From positions 1 to 36,853 of the forward strand of contig JAIPGP010000030.1 in the NCBI GenBank assembly GCA_021735645.1: 36,853 nt of DNA, given 5' to 3'. Under the pieces are notes generated by a model. That model saw nothing but the letters and a program-made list of their open reading frames with translations, made no database searches and was not told the DNA's origin. Of the stretch, positions 12,101-20,249 are shown piece by piece. Numbering within the stretch: the first letter of the stretch is position 1; every line of letters begins with the position of its first letter. A program made the translations under genes and the position numbers. The DNA comes from Candidatus Cloacimonadota bacterium. Its GTDB lineage: Bacteria > Cloacimonadota > Cloacimonadia > Cloacimonadales > TCS61.

Positions 12101-12413
12101 TTTTTTTATAGATATGAGTAATATAGTCGATATTTTCGGGAGAGAAATCAAGGTCATCGTATATAGCTTTCAGACTGGTTTTCAGTTCATCAGCCTTTTT
12201 ACCACCGATGGTGAGATGGTGCAGAAATTCAATAATACGCTGACGGATTTCAGCAGTAGCTTTCTTCGTGAAAGTGATCACCAGGATTTCATCGAAATTA
12301 ATTTCGTCTTTCAGTTTCAGCAGGAGGGCGATATATTCCAGGGAGAGGCGGTAGGTTTTTCCGGTTCCGGCACTGGCGCGGATAATGTTCGGTTGCAGAA
12401 TATTTGAATTCAT
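9108..12413 (-). CDS. addA: AddA/RexA-type helicase-nuclease
   Basis: This is a large UvrD/Rep-superfamily (SF1A) helicase with a C-terminal RecB-like nuclease, the AddA half of an AddAB double-strand-break resection complex. Seen: Walker A ASAGTGKT (13-20), DEFQDT (406-411), VGDEKQAIYSWRSGE (441-455), a motif-V segment ILTIHKSKGLEFD, and motif VI YVALTRAKR. The nuclease has a motif-like GNIAHYYLE and the catalytic FRIDRLLV...VVDYKTGE, with Asp1043, Asp1058 and Lys1060. At 1101 residues it is typical for AddA. Its ATG overlaps the addB stop by 4 nt (ATGA), with an AAGGGAG ribosome site. The partner AddB lies directly upstream, supporting a two-subunit AddAB enzyme. Confidence 0.9.
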   Translation of the reverse strand: MNSNILQPNIIRASAGTGKTYRLSLEYIALLLKLKDEINFDEILVITFTKKATAEIRQRIIEFLHHLTIGGKKADELKTSLKAIYDDLDFSPENIDYITHIYKKIITSKSRLNISTLDSFINTIFKSLIAPYHNITGYTIDPLINNDILPEIYNTILSDENFPLLENIFKYKQSRNISAYNDFIKAIMDNRWLFEFYYKSRIDAIDHLTLAEYSYNQLLAIAKDFCQRFNWIYNEYYSAKTWDKVFAKDWYNALNENDNLKSVAPDAIGDHLLSLLSDRDFLVQKYSLLSSSKNIWNGGTLLRGAKMLDYKDEITELQDQLYTAWRNLLFYKLVLPEQQDILELSRIIFQKYDEIKFRDKILTFNDLTAYTWKYLYDPEISIINQNEVLNLFYEQISYRIKFILIDEFQDTSILQWNIFAPLIREIISGIGSSESGSFTVVGDEKQAIYSWRSGERELLVGMEKLLDVKFRSENLTTSYRSSKAVIEFVNRLFSDQYFKDNLKIAGLSWDYSHIEAIKSEPGFVQVQINNLKNDDQEKEFSLEVEEFIKNIYLPAVKEDKISPTDTAILTRTHKEMNTIAAVLREMEIDYLDETSLSILEHRAIKPVLALMHWLYNLDFTSLLVFLRSDAVLLDSKELKDILVCWQNCANNNTAFNQTLISGFSSLLPVKIISELAALTSEPLLLTQAIIKKFNLTNIFDQESDLANLSRFIDIIAGFLAENLDYTHDLGGVLRYLADNQKSEAFIQSGIQQQDVIKILTIHKSKGLEFDTVILIQNCPRNSSHLPELYIAPNYTADFSALDGAIFTYNFKSLLKDSPVQPLLDLQNKRQCIEAINVWYVALTRAKRNLFALITYSIKEGWQKFVESFQPDKPDINKLLVGSLTDAFAIERIEQDASLLITLGELNKYNAIKDVTSSTLTGLKDISPWFSSPPPDYFQPRDNWQDKIPPENLQQLASSQISGNIAHYYLEQIRFDSPENRRLAAQRTIAFYGSLMPVDHIKAVIQNTDSVLSANADLFDTALWEEAYCEWSIFDNHKREFRIDRLLVSHQRKEIQVVDYKTGEITDIEQINKYNKLIREIPFVKNQGYTVLDGIFLKIEIK

Positions 12414-15223
12414 GATTTACTCCCTTTCTGTTTTGCCAGTTCACGTCGTGTGAGGCTCTCATTTTCATATCTATCTTTTTTATCTCCTATCTGGAAACCA
12501 GCATCAATAATAATCTGCATTGATTTTTTCAGATTGTCAATAATATTTTTCAGGAATTCTGTTGAAGAGCCGGATTTGATCGAGTTATTTTTCAATTCCT
12601 GACCAGTAACGAAAAACAGCCAGGAATCAGTAAGATCATTTTGGGGGTAGTAGAGATATTTATACATTAACAACTGGGTATTATAGGCATTTTCACTACT
12701 TTTAGAGTATTTACCGGATTTATAATCATAAATATGTTTTTCGGAAGAAGAAGGTATTTCAATTCTCAGGTCGGCACGTCCTTTGAGGAAGACAGGGATT
12801 TTTTCAAGATCAAACAGTTTTCTCTTCAGGTTTCTGTTACCTTTTTCCGGCAGGATGTTTATAGGGATACCGGTGTATTTCTGGTCACATATTTTGAGGA
12901 ATTCAATGATCGCCTCAGTGATCATGGGGCAGATAACCCTGTTGAAATAGCGGTCAGAATAATTATAAGGTTTCTGCAACAGAATAGTCAGATTGTTTTG
13001 CAGGAGATTCTGCAGAGCGCGTTCAGCGTAGTTTTGCTGATTATAGCAGAAAGGCTGCTGACCTTTATAAGCAGCTTTCAGTTCCAGTATCCTTTCCCAG
13101 ACATTGTTAAACACATTATGTACCAGGTTTCCGATTTGCAGAGGAGTGTAATCCATTTCTATTTCCAGTTTACGCTCCTTGATATACAGCAGATTTTCCA
13201 GATAATAGCTAAAGGGATTATCTATCAGTCTGGTGATATTGCTGGGGCTTACATAGAAATTTCCCTCCTTCAGGTCGTGTTCCGGTTGATAGGGCAGGGT
13301 GAAGAAGTTATCAGGCAGTAGCGGTAAAGAAAGATCAGGGCTTTCCGGTGTTAGCAGGTTCTGGCAGAGTTCGGAGAATAATGTAGTATGCGGCAGGTCA
13401 TTCTGTTGATAAATATCAGGAAATGTGAGGTGGAGTTCTTCTATAAAAGAACTAATTTCTGTTCTATCTGCCGGACTGGTACGAGAAAAGCAGTGCACAT
13501 ATTCCGAGGTGGCGATCAGCCGGAAGAAGTAATATTTTTCGCGGAGCACAATATCATCATAAGTAATAAGTTTCAGTGATTTTCTTTGAAATTCAGAGAG
13601 CAGGAAAGGTGTTTGGCGATTAGGCGGGATCACACCTTCTATAGTATCAGCGATGATAATATTTTTGAAGTGGAGATTACGAGTATTGTGCAAAGTGGAT
13701 ATCTGCCAGGTTTTTCCGGAGTTATCAGTTTTTTGATAGCTGTAAGATTTCGATTTGGCAAATTCGAGGAAAAGACGCAGGAATTGGGAACTATAAAAAT
13801 ACTTATTACCATTATTGCCCGGGAAAATACTATTCCAGTCAGGAAAGAGATTGATCTTATCAAGGCTGGAAAAGTCTTCTACCAGATCATAATAAGTTTC
13901 AGCAAGATCAGTCAACTGGTTTTCGCTATCGTTGATGATCTGCTCTGGCAGAATGCATTGGGAAGAAATGAGAGCTGTTATCAAATCAGCAATAGTATTG
14001 ATGTCGGAATAATTATCCAGCAGTTTATGGAGTTTCTGGAAAATCTCTAATAATTCAGGATCAAGCTTGTAACCCGGCACAATATTGATCATATCAATGT
14101 ATTTAAAATCTCTATCAGTTAAGGTATAGATGAATGAAAGCAGTGTCTCCAGAATTCGCTCAAGCTGGCTGGTATCATGCTGGGGAAAGCAGTGTCTAAG
14201 AAAAGGCTGGGTAAAAAATTTATTATTGAAAGTAGAGATCAGGGTATTGATCGGAATCAGGAATTTATTCTGCTGCCGGATAATACTGGAGAGAATGGAG
14301 TGGAGCTGTTCATAAAACTGGAACAGGGAGGAACTGAAGAAGTGACATTTTTTGCTGCCAGCCAGCAGATGCCGGCAGTTATAGCTTTCCAGATGCTGCT
14401 GCAGCATGCCAAAATCAATGATCAGGTTCGGAGCCAGGGAATCAATCTGGTCAAAAAGTGATTGTTTAAGGGAAAAAACATCTGAGAAAACATGGTTATG
14501 GATAGACTTTGTGTTAATATGGTTCAGGTGAGCAGCGTTGAATTCAGGCAGGCAGCAGAGTTCCTCTTTATCATATATTTCAGGTGGGATTTGCAGATAT
14601 ATATGCGTATCGTGTTTATTCAGCAGCCTTTTTTCCAGAGCAGTAAAATAGAACTGATTTATAACGACAATGTTCTGGAAACGGCTCAGCCAGTCAGTAT
14701 TAAAACTTTCTATATTTTTATTAAAGATGAGGTCTGTAAATCCTCTTGCTGAGATATATTCTAGGTAGTCTTTTTTTATTTCCAGCAGTAGACGAAAATG
14801 TTCGATTTGCCAGTTTTCGGCTGATTGAGATTTGCCGATAGCTTCATAAATGGCAGGAGTATCAATCATCTCTTCTGCCAGTTCATCGAAAAAGAACAGG
14901 AAATCATAGGCAAATTTAACTGCCTGGAAATAATTGTTAATGTGGAATTTCTCGCGGTATTGTGGTTTAAGGGCAGCATAAAAGGCTAAAGTTCTTTTTT
15001 CTTCTTTCAGCAGAGGAGAGCTAATGTTCAGACATTTGAGTTTGAAATTATCCATTGTGAGAAACTCACTGCCATTAAAGGAGTCATGCTGCTGGTAGAT
15101 GAACTGCAATTCTTTGAGAGATGCGTGGTTTGGACATAGAAACAGGGTCTTGCTTAACTTGTTATCTATGATTGCACAATGATTGATATCCTGGTCAAAA
15201 TCAATGAATTTCAGGTTGTACAT
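12410..15223 (-). CDS. addB: AddB-like nuclease subunit without Walker A
   Basis: This 937-residue protein pairs with AddA by position and by its C-terminal PD-(D/E)XK domain: SPSNITRLIDNPFSYYLENL about 275 residues from the end, GNLVHNVFNNVW, then FLKGRADLRIE and IYDYKSGKY with Asp833 and Lys835. The N-terminal two thirds should be an inactive helicase-like scaffold. No GxGKT loop is visible where AddB/RecC-type proteins begin (KTLFLCPNHASLKEL). The residue normally Cys in the CPF motif of iron-sulfur AddB is Asn (NPFSYY), and I see no CxxxxxC cluster at the C-terminus. It therefore resembles the shorter, cluster-free AddB of Bacteroidota-like bacteria. An AAGGAGA site precedes the ATG. It lies 26 nt after dinB. 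Confidence 0.8.
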   Translation of the reverse strand: MYNLKFIDFDQDINHCAIIDNKLSKTLFLCPNHASLKELQFIYQQHDSFNGSEFLTMDNFKLKCLNISSPLLKEEKRTLAFYAALKPQYREKFHINNYFQAVKFAYDFLFFFDELAEEMIDTPAIYEAIGKSQSAENWQIEHFRLLLEIKKDYLEYISARGFTDLIFNKNIESFNTDWLSRFQNIVVINQFYFTALEKRLLNKHDTHIYLQIPPEIYDKEELCCLPEFNAAHLNHINTKSIHNHVFSDVFSLKQSLFDQIDSLAPNLIIDFGMLQQHLESYNCRHLLAGSKKCHFFSSSLFQFYEQLHSILSSIIRQQNKFLIPINTLISTFNNKFFTQPFLRHCFPQHDTSQLERILETLLSFIYTLTDRDFKYIDMINIVPGYKLDPELLEIFQKLHKLLDNYSDINTIADLITALISSQCILPEQIINDSENQLTDLAETYYDLVEDFSSLDKINLFPDWNSIFPGNNGNKYFYSSQFLRLFLEFAKSKSYSYQKTDNSGKTWQISTLHNTRNLHFKNIIIADTIEGVIPPNRQTPFLLSEFQRKSLKLITYDDIVLREKYYFFRLIATSEYVHCFSRTSPADRTEISSFIEELHLTFPDIYQQNDLPHTTLFSELCQNLLTPESPDLSLPLLPDNFFTLPYQPEHDLKEGNFYVSPSNITRLIDNPFSYYLENLLYIKERKLEIEMDYTPLQIGNLVHNVFNNVWERILELKAAYKGQQPFCYNQQNYAERALQNLLQNNLTILLQKPYNYSDRYFNRVICPMITEAIIEFLKICDQKYTGIPINILPEKGNRNLKRKLFDLEKIPVFLKGRADLRIEIPSSSEKHIYDYKSGKYSKSSENAYNTQLLMYKYLYYPQNDLTDSWLFFVTGQELKNNSIKSGSSTEFLKNIIDNLKKSMQIIIDAGFQIGDKKDRYENESLTRRELAKQKGSKS

Positions 15224-15249
15224 CTAATAATTCTCCTTTGCTGCTTAGC

Positions 15250-16374
15250 TTAAAAGATTTTATCTTTGCTGCTGGTCAGGATATATTCCTGACGATTAAA
15301 AAAAGGCAGAGTGAGTTGGCGTTCCTCTTTTTGCTCATTCCAGTCCAGGTTACTGAGACCCATACCAATCAGCCGCACCGCCCGTGATGTGTTGTAAAGA
15401 GCGGAAAATAGATTTTTAGCTTGTGCCAGCATGATTTCGTGTTCATGGAAAGCACGTTTGGCAGTGCAGCTTTTCTGGACAATTTCAAAGTCGGAATATT
15501 TGATTTTTACGGTGAGAGTCCAGGCTTTGAACCCCTTTTCTTTCATTTTAGCTGAGAGGTTTTCCGACAGGGAGTGCAAATACTGCCTGAGCTGGTCAGC
15601 ATCATTAATATCTGCAGAGAAAGTTCTTTCCATACTGATAGATTTACGTACCCTGCTGGTAACTACCGGTCTGTCATCTAAACCCCGCACAATATCATAG
15701 TAATACTTTCCTGCCTTACCAAAGCGTTTGAGCAGTTCATTCAGCTCAAGTCCACGCAGGTCTTTGCCATTCTGAATGCCCAGGTTTTTCATTTTTTCTT
15801 CAGTTGCTTTACCAATGCCATGAAATTTGCCGATTGGTAAAGCATCCAGTACTGCGATAGCTTCTGCTGGAGTGATCACTACCAGTCCATCCGGTTTATC
15901 AAGATCAGAGGCAATTTTTGCCAGAAATTTGCAGTATGACACCCCGGCAGAAGCTGTTAACTTTGTTTCTGCTTTAATTCTGGCTCGAATTTCTTCTGCC
16001 AGGCGCGTAGCGGAAGGATTGCCCTTTTTATTTACTGTTACATCAAGATAAGCTTCGTCAATTGAGACCGGTTCCACCAGATCAGTGTACTGGTGAAATA
16101 TCTGCACGATTATTGCCGATGCTTCCCGATAAGCAGCAAAATTGCCCCGCACAAAGATCAGATGCGGGCATAATTTGATCGCCAGACTGGAAGGCATGGC
16201 AGAATGAATGCCAAACCTGCGAGCTTCATAAGAGCAGGTGGAAACCACTCCCCGGGTGCCCGGTTTGCCCCCGACCGCAATTGCTTTACCGCGATATTGC
16301 GGATGATCCCTTTGCTCTACAGCAGCAAAAAAAGCATCCATATCCACATGGATGATCTTGCGAGTGGCAGTTAT
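15250..16374 (-). CDS. dinB: DNA polymerase IV (Y-family)
   Basis: DinB is an error-prone translesion polymerase. Y-family marks are the N-terminal VDMDAFFAAVE (first metal Asp), SIDEAYLDV (Asp-Glu catalytic pair), the helix-hairpin-helix GKFHGIGKATEEK, and a little-finger domain with RKSISMERTF. The C-terminal end has no clear beta-clamp peptide. The first usual start codon (GTG, 16347-16345) leaves out the conserved RKIIH that precedes VDMDAFF in the family, and it has no ribosome site. The frame stays open upstream and GGAGAAAG stands 6 nt before an ATA at 16374-16372, which overlaps the upstream gene's TAA. I therefore extend the gene to 16374, as a possible rare AUA start. If GTG is used, the gene ends at 16347 (365 residues). 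It is in an operon with addB, addA and glmM. Confidence 0.9.
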   Translation of the reverse strand: MTATRKIIHVDMDAFFAAVEQRDHPQYRGKAIAVGGKPGTRGVVSTCSYEARRFGIHSAMPSSLAIKLCPHLIFVRGNFAAYREASAIIVQIFHQYTDLVEPVSIDEAYLDVTVNKKGNPSATRLAEEIRARIKAETKLTASAGVSYCKFLAKIASDLDKPDGLVVITPAEAIAVLDALPIGKFHGIGKATEEKMKNLGIQNGKDLRGLELNELLKRFGKAGKYYYDIVRGLDDRPVVTSRVRKSISMERTFSADINDADQLRQYLHSLSENLSAKMKEKGFKAWTLTVKIKYSDFEIVQKSCTAKRAFHEHEIMLAQAKNLFSALYNTSRAVRLIGMGLSNLDWNEQKEERQLTLPFFNRQEYILTSSKDKIF

Positions 16375-16649
16375 TTTTTCTTTCTCCGGCTCCAGAGCGT
16401 GCCTCCGGTTAAAGCTCCAGCACCCAAAAGGAAACCAAGATCATATAAAAAGCCGGTGTTATGTACTTCATAGATGGAAACGTTATCAGTAAACAGGGAA
16501 ATGATCAGAGTGATAATACTGATCAAACCGTGCCAGAGACCCATAAAAAAGCCGGCATTATTACCCTTTTGGGTAGTAAATTCATTGGGACCTGCTGTGC
16601 AGCTAAAGATAAATAACACTAATAAGAGAATTAAGATAATTTTAAACAT
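16371..16649 (-). CDS. Small conserved membrane lipoprotein
   Basis: This 92-residue protein opens with a hydrophobic signal and a lipobox-like FIFSC (Cys17), then carries AGFFMGLWHGLISIITLIISLF, a probable membrane segment, followed by IYEVHNTGFLYDLGFLLG and a basic C-terminus SRRKKK. The pattern GLWHG...SLF...IYEVHN.G...GFLLG is one I recognise from many bacterial hypothetical small membrane proteins; its function is unknown. A GGAGG site lies 9 nt before the ATG. It leads the operon into dinB, and its TAA overlaps the proposed dinB start. Confidence 0.8.
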   Translation of the reverse strand: MFKIILILLLVLFIFSCTAGPNEFTTQKGNNAGFFMGLWHGLISIITLIISLFTDNVSIYEVHNTGFLYDLGFLLGAGALTGGTLWSRRKKK

Positions 16650-16700
16650 ATTTTATTACCTCCACAATCACCTTTTAATACTAATTGCTGGTTAGTCAAT

Positions 16701-16737
16701 AAAAAAAGCCTGCTCTTTGGAGCAGGCTTTTATTTTT
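16701..16737 (-). terminator. Bidirectional-type intrinsic terminator
   Basis: The stem GCCTGCTC (16708-16715) with GAGCAGGC (16720-16727) is flanked by A7 on the left and a T-rich run on the right. It ends the minus-strand lipoprotein gene at 16756 and separates it from the dinB operon. Confidence 0.85.
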
Positions 16738-16755
16738 ATCTGTTTTAATCTGAGA

Positions 16756-19299
16756 TTATTGCATACCCAGATCAGTCAGAATTTCATTGAAAAGAGCTTT
16801 TGCTTCTTCCACAACCATGTATGACATGGGGAAACTAAACATGTAATTAGTGTTTACTCCGTTATCATATTTGAGGCCAATAACACTGCCATTATATTCT
16901 TCAAATTGTTCAGGAGTTGGTGCAAAACTTGTTGCTGAAGTATCCTTGCAGGTATAGGTAATGATTGGTGTAGGTGGTATTATATCAGGATATTCAACTG
17001 ATTGCTCGAATATACTGTCATCAAAATAATCACATGGTCCTATTGCCGCTCTTGGTTGAATAATAAAGTTGAAAATAGACTCAGGAAATATAACTTTATT
17101 CTCATCTAGCTCGACATTTAGTTGCGATGTGAATGGTGAAATACCTGAAGCTCCAATCAAGAAAGCGTTATTTGAATGAGTTTGAGAGATTTTTATCACC
17201 TGGTCAGGATCGGTAGCTAATCTTTTCATTGGAATACCAAAATTATCTTCTAAGATGAAATTAGCTGCATTTGCCCCACCACATATAGAGTAAATTTGAT
17301 TAACATTTGCTCCTAAACAGACAGCAATATTTCCACCTAATTTAGAAAAAATTCTCAAGCAATCACCATTATTATGGAATTTAGAAGACACGGGTTTATC
17401 ATTATGAAATACAACTAATTCGTAATTCTGGAGATCAATTGGGCTAAACAAATCATTACTGAAGTGAATAAGTGAGTTCCAGGTCACGATTTCGCTTTGA
17501 GATACTGAATTTCCCATCAAATCATAAACGTCTATTTGTCCCGTATAATCTGATAAAAATTCCAGATATAGAGAATCCAATTCAGCATCTGGTGCGTAAT
17601 TCGGTTCATTTCTATCTTCATCAATGATCAGGATACCGGATTTTTCATCAGCTAAAACAGGTTCTACAATCTTAAATCTCATTTCAGCAGGACTGGGATC
17701 ACCAATATTGGAAAGATCAACAGCTCTAACTTTGAAGCTGTGTTCTCCAGCTTCCAGATCAAAGAGTATCGTATTCTGATCTATTTCAGCGCCAACCGGA
17801 ATCCGCGTCCAGCCACCTAATGAATCATAATAGGTTTCTACAACACCGGCAAGTGGCGGATAGTGGTAGGGTTCACCATCAAACTGCAGATCAAAGAACT
17901 TAAGTTCAGAGAAATATATCTCCTGAGTGTTTTCATCCAGCACAAGTCCTAGCCGTTGATTAAATGGTGAATTAGTTACTGTAGTATATGATTGACCAAT
18001 TTCGCCGTATTCACCCTGGAAGCCCCAGTGCATATAAATTTTCAGATTTTCACTGTTTATAGCAGTGAAAATCCTATCACGATCATACCAGAGAGGTAAA
18101 CCATATTTGTAGCCATCAATAGTTACTTCTTCAGGGACATCTATTGTGCTGATAAATTCTGCTTTGCGGGTGGAATAGTGATATTCGCCCAGGGCAAAAA
18201 TATCATTGAAGGTATAATCAGGGTTACCATCTCCATTAGGGTCAAAACCATTATAGATCATGGTGCCGGGGAAAAAACCTTCTTTTACAGCAAATCGTAT
18301 TTCCATTTGGGTTGATTCAATGCCAGCCAGATCAAAAGCTTTTACGGTAAGATAAGTAGAATCAAGGAATGCCTCAGTATTGGCCGGATCAGGAGTATTA
18401 TTAATGATAAATGGACCTGGATCATCATCACTGGCAGCTGCTTCAGGTATCAGCATAAATTCCGTGACTTCATCCTGAAAACGGGTGCTGTGCCATACAT
18501 CTTCATAACCGCCATTGGCTTCAGAAATCACATTCCCGTTACTATCTCTGATTTCCAGTTTAAATTCAAAATAATTAGGTTCGTCACCAATCAGTGGATC
18601 AGTATCTTTGATCCTGAATTTTAATATAACTCCGGTTCCGATTCTTTTTCCATCAATAGGTCCCTGTGTGGATTCAACAGCCAGAATGGAAGGGGTTTTT
18701 GAAGTAGATTTAAAGTAGCGGCGAGAAATTGCCGATTCATCGTCACGGTCGTCAATGCACTTAATCTCGAAAATGCTGGTAACTGGAGCATAAACGAAAT
18801 TCCCCGTAACAGGATCAGTCTTAGGAGTACCGTCGTCATTAAATAACTGTTCACCGTTTGCCGGGAAATTGATTTCTGCCCGAACGGCGTCCGTCCAGAT
18901 AGTTTTTTGGGCTTCAGGGTCGCTTAGGGGAAGAGATTCGTCTGCACCAACTTTATAATGAAGAACCCAGCCCTCATCTAAATCAGTCATGCCATTGCCA
19001 TTTTCATCGCCAATTATATAATCTTTTCCTGGTGTAGATATTGCCTGACCATCCTCATTTAAAATTCTATAAGCATAGTTTTCTACCCATCCGTCAGAAT
19101 CATAAGCTTCCCAGTATATTGTCTGCTGGAAAACTATGGAATCACCTACTGCTGCCAGGGAATCTACTCCACCATACGATGTAATGTAAATAATTGGTTC
19201 GGTATTAGGGTTTAAATCACCACTGCGACCACAGCTACTCATGATAAGTAGAAGCGTGACCAGCAGAGCAAAGAAGATAATCTTTTTCCTAATCATCAT
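16756..19299 (-). CDS. Large surface lipoprotein, unknown function
   Basis: This 847-residue lipoprotein has a basic start and hydrophobic core followed by the lipobox IMSSC (Cys23). The mature chain is acidic and beta-rich, built from repeated Ig/fibronectin-like stretches such as VDSLAAVGDSIVFQQTIYWE and VTSIFEIKCIDDRDD. It contains calcium-loop-like segments DENGNGMTDLDE (about residues 98-109) and DPNGDGNPDYTF. The last 300 residues contain a segment ESGILIIDEDRN-like (KSGILIIDEDRNEPNY) that could be an alpha/beta domain. I do not recognise a family with certainty; an extracellular or periplasmic binding or structural role is inference. GGAGGATAA precedes the ATG. The gene has its own promoter and terminator, so it is monocistronic. 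Confidence 0.85.
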   Translation of the reverse strand: MMIRKKIIFFALLVTLLLIMSSCGRSGDLNPNTEPIIYITSYGGVDSLAAVGDSIVFQQTIYWEAYDSDGWVENYAYRILNEDGQAISTPGKDYIIGDENGNGMTDLDEGWVLHYKVGADESLPLSDPEAQKTIWTDAVRAEINFPANGEQLFNDDGTPKTDPVTGNFVYAPVTSIFEIKCIDDRDDESAISRRYFKSTSKTPSILAVESTQGPIDGKRIGTGVILKFRIKDTDPLIGDEPNYFEFKLEIRDSNGNVISEANGGYEDVWHSTRFQDEVTEFMLIPEAAASDDDPGPFIINNTPDPANTEAFLDSTYLTVKAFDLAGIESTQMEIRFAVKEGFFPGTMIYNGFDPNGDGNPDYTFNDIFALGEYHYSTRKAEFISTIDVPEEVTIDGYKYGLPLWYDRDRIFTAINSENLKIYMHWGFQGEYGEIGQSYTTVTNSPFNQRLGLVLDENTQEIYFSELKFFDLQFDGEPYHYPPLAGVVETYYDSLGGWTRIPVGAEIDQNTILFDLEAGEHSFKVRAVDLSNIGDPSPAEMRFKIVEPVLADEKSGILIIDEDRNEPNYAPDAELDSLYLEFLSDYTGQIDVYDLMGNSVSQSEIVTWNSLIHFSNDLFSPIDLQNYELVVFHNDKPVSSKFHNNGDCLRIFSKLGGNIAVCLGANVNQIYSICGGANAANFILEDNFGIPMKRLATDPDQVIKISQTHSNNAFLIGASGISPFTSQLNVELDENKVIFPESIFNFIIQPRAAIGPCDYFDDSIFEQSVEYPDIIPPTPIITYTCKDTSATSFAPTPEQFEEYNGSVIGLKYDNGVNTNYMFSFPMSYMVVEEAKALFNEILTDLGMQ

Positions 19300-19348
19300 T
19301 TATCCTCCTGAATATTCTTTTTTAAACTTTATATTCTTAATCATGTAG

Positions 19349-19376
19349 AAAATACTGATTACCATTATCACGTCAA
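19349..19376 (-). promoter_or_regulatory. Promoter of the large lipoprotein gene
   Basis: On the minus strand TTGACG (19376-19371), 16 bp, TATTTT (19354-19349) lies just after the folD stop and 49 bp before the lipoprotein start. Confidence 0.45.
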
Positions 19377-19381
19377 TAAAA

Positions 19382-20248
19382 TTATTTTTTAGTTTTCAGG
19401 AATGCTGCTTTTACCACGTTAGCAAGCAGCAAAGCAGTAGTTACAGACCCCACTCCTCCTGGTACAGGACTCAGTGCAGATGCCAGGTTTATAACTGCTT
19501 CCGCATCTACATCACCCACATATTTATCAGTTCCATTCACATCTGTGATCAGGTTTGTTCCCACATCTATGATTACCGCATTTTTCTTGATCATTCCGGC
19601 TTTCACAAATTCCGGCTTGCCTATTGCAGCAATAAGTATATCTGCCTGTCTGGTATATAGTGCCAGATCAGTGGTTCGGCTATGACAGATTGTTACGGTG
19701 GCATTTCCAGGTTCTGCTTTACCGAGCAGCAATAATCCCAGCGGTTTCCCGACAATATTACTGCGTCCCAGGATCACTATATGTTTTCCCGCCGTTTCTA
19801 TTTTATAAAATTTCAGCAAGGCTATAACTGCCTGAGGTGTGCAGGGTAATAGTGAGGGCTGCTCCAGCACCAGTTTCCCCAGATTCAGAGGATGAAATCC
19901 ATCCACATCTTTTTCCGGTTTGATTAGAGAATTTATCACTTGTTCATCCAAGTGGTCTGGTAAGGGCTTTTGCAGCATGATGCCATCAATACCAGCATCC
20001 TGGTTACATTCCCTGATCAGATTCTCCAGCTCAGTTTGATCAATGGTATATGATATTTGCCTGAGTTTGACATCTATGCCATATTTAGTGCCATTTTTTA
20101 TAAGATTGCTCACATACCATTCGGCTGCAGCATTATCTCCTATCAGGATAATTTCCAGGACTGGATGTCTTCTCAGTCTGGTGATATCATGCACTAATTG
20201 AGTATAGATTTCTTTCACTACTGGTTTTGCTTTTAATAATTCTGCCAT
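19382..20248 (-). CDS. folD: FolD, methylene-THF dehydrogenase/cyclohydrolase
   Basis: FolD normally oxidises 5,10-methylene-THF and hydrolyses 5,10-methenyl-THF in one-carbon metabolism. Family motifs are clear: DGIMLQKPLP (88-97, Gln93), EKDVDGFHP (112-120, Asp116), ILGRSNIVGKPLG (NADP site) and PVPGGVGSVTTALLL. The catalytic lysine of the Tyr-x-x-x-Lys pair, Lys54 in E. coli and Lys56 in human MTHFD1, is missing. The sequence reads WYVSNLIKNG, with Tyr45 in place but Leu49 at the Lys position; Lys51 is the next lysine. The codon is CTT in the DNA. Dehydrogenase activity is expected but cyclohydrolase activity is doubtful. At 288 residues it has normal length. It starts 1 nt after the ymdB stop, at the end of the infC-rny superoperon. 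Confidence 0.93.
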   Translation of the reverse strand: MAELLKAKPVVKEIYTQLVHDITRLRRHPVLEIILIGDNAAAEWYVSNLIKNGTKYGIDVKLRQISYTIDQTELENLIRECNQDAGIDGIMLQKPLPDHLDEQVINSLIKPEKDVDGFHPLNLGKLVLEQPSLLPCTPQAVIALLKFYKIETAGKHIVILGRSNIVGKPLGLLLLGKAEPGNATVTICHSRTTDLALYTRQADILIAAIGKPEFVKAGMIKKNAVIIDVGTNLITDVNGTDKYVGDVDAEAVINLASALSPVPGGVGSVTTALLLANVVKAAFLKTKK

Positions 20249-20249
20249 G

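Noticed and set aside
12734-13321. Long plus-strand frame antisense to addB (195 codons), and similar frames opposite gyrA, glmM and addA
   Set aside because: They are shadows of conserved coding sequence on the other strand and lack start signals.
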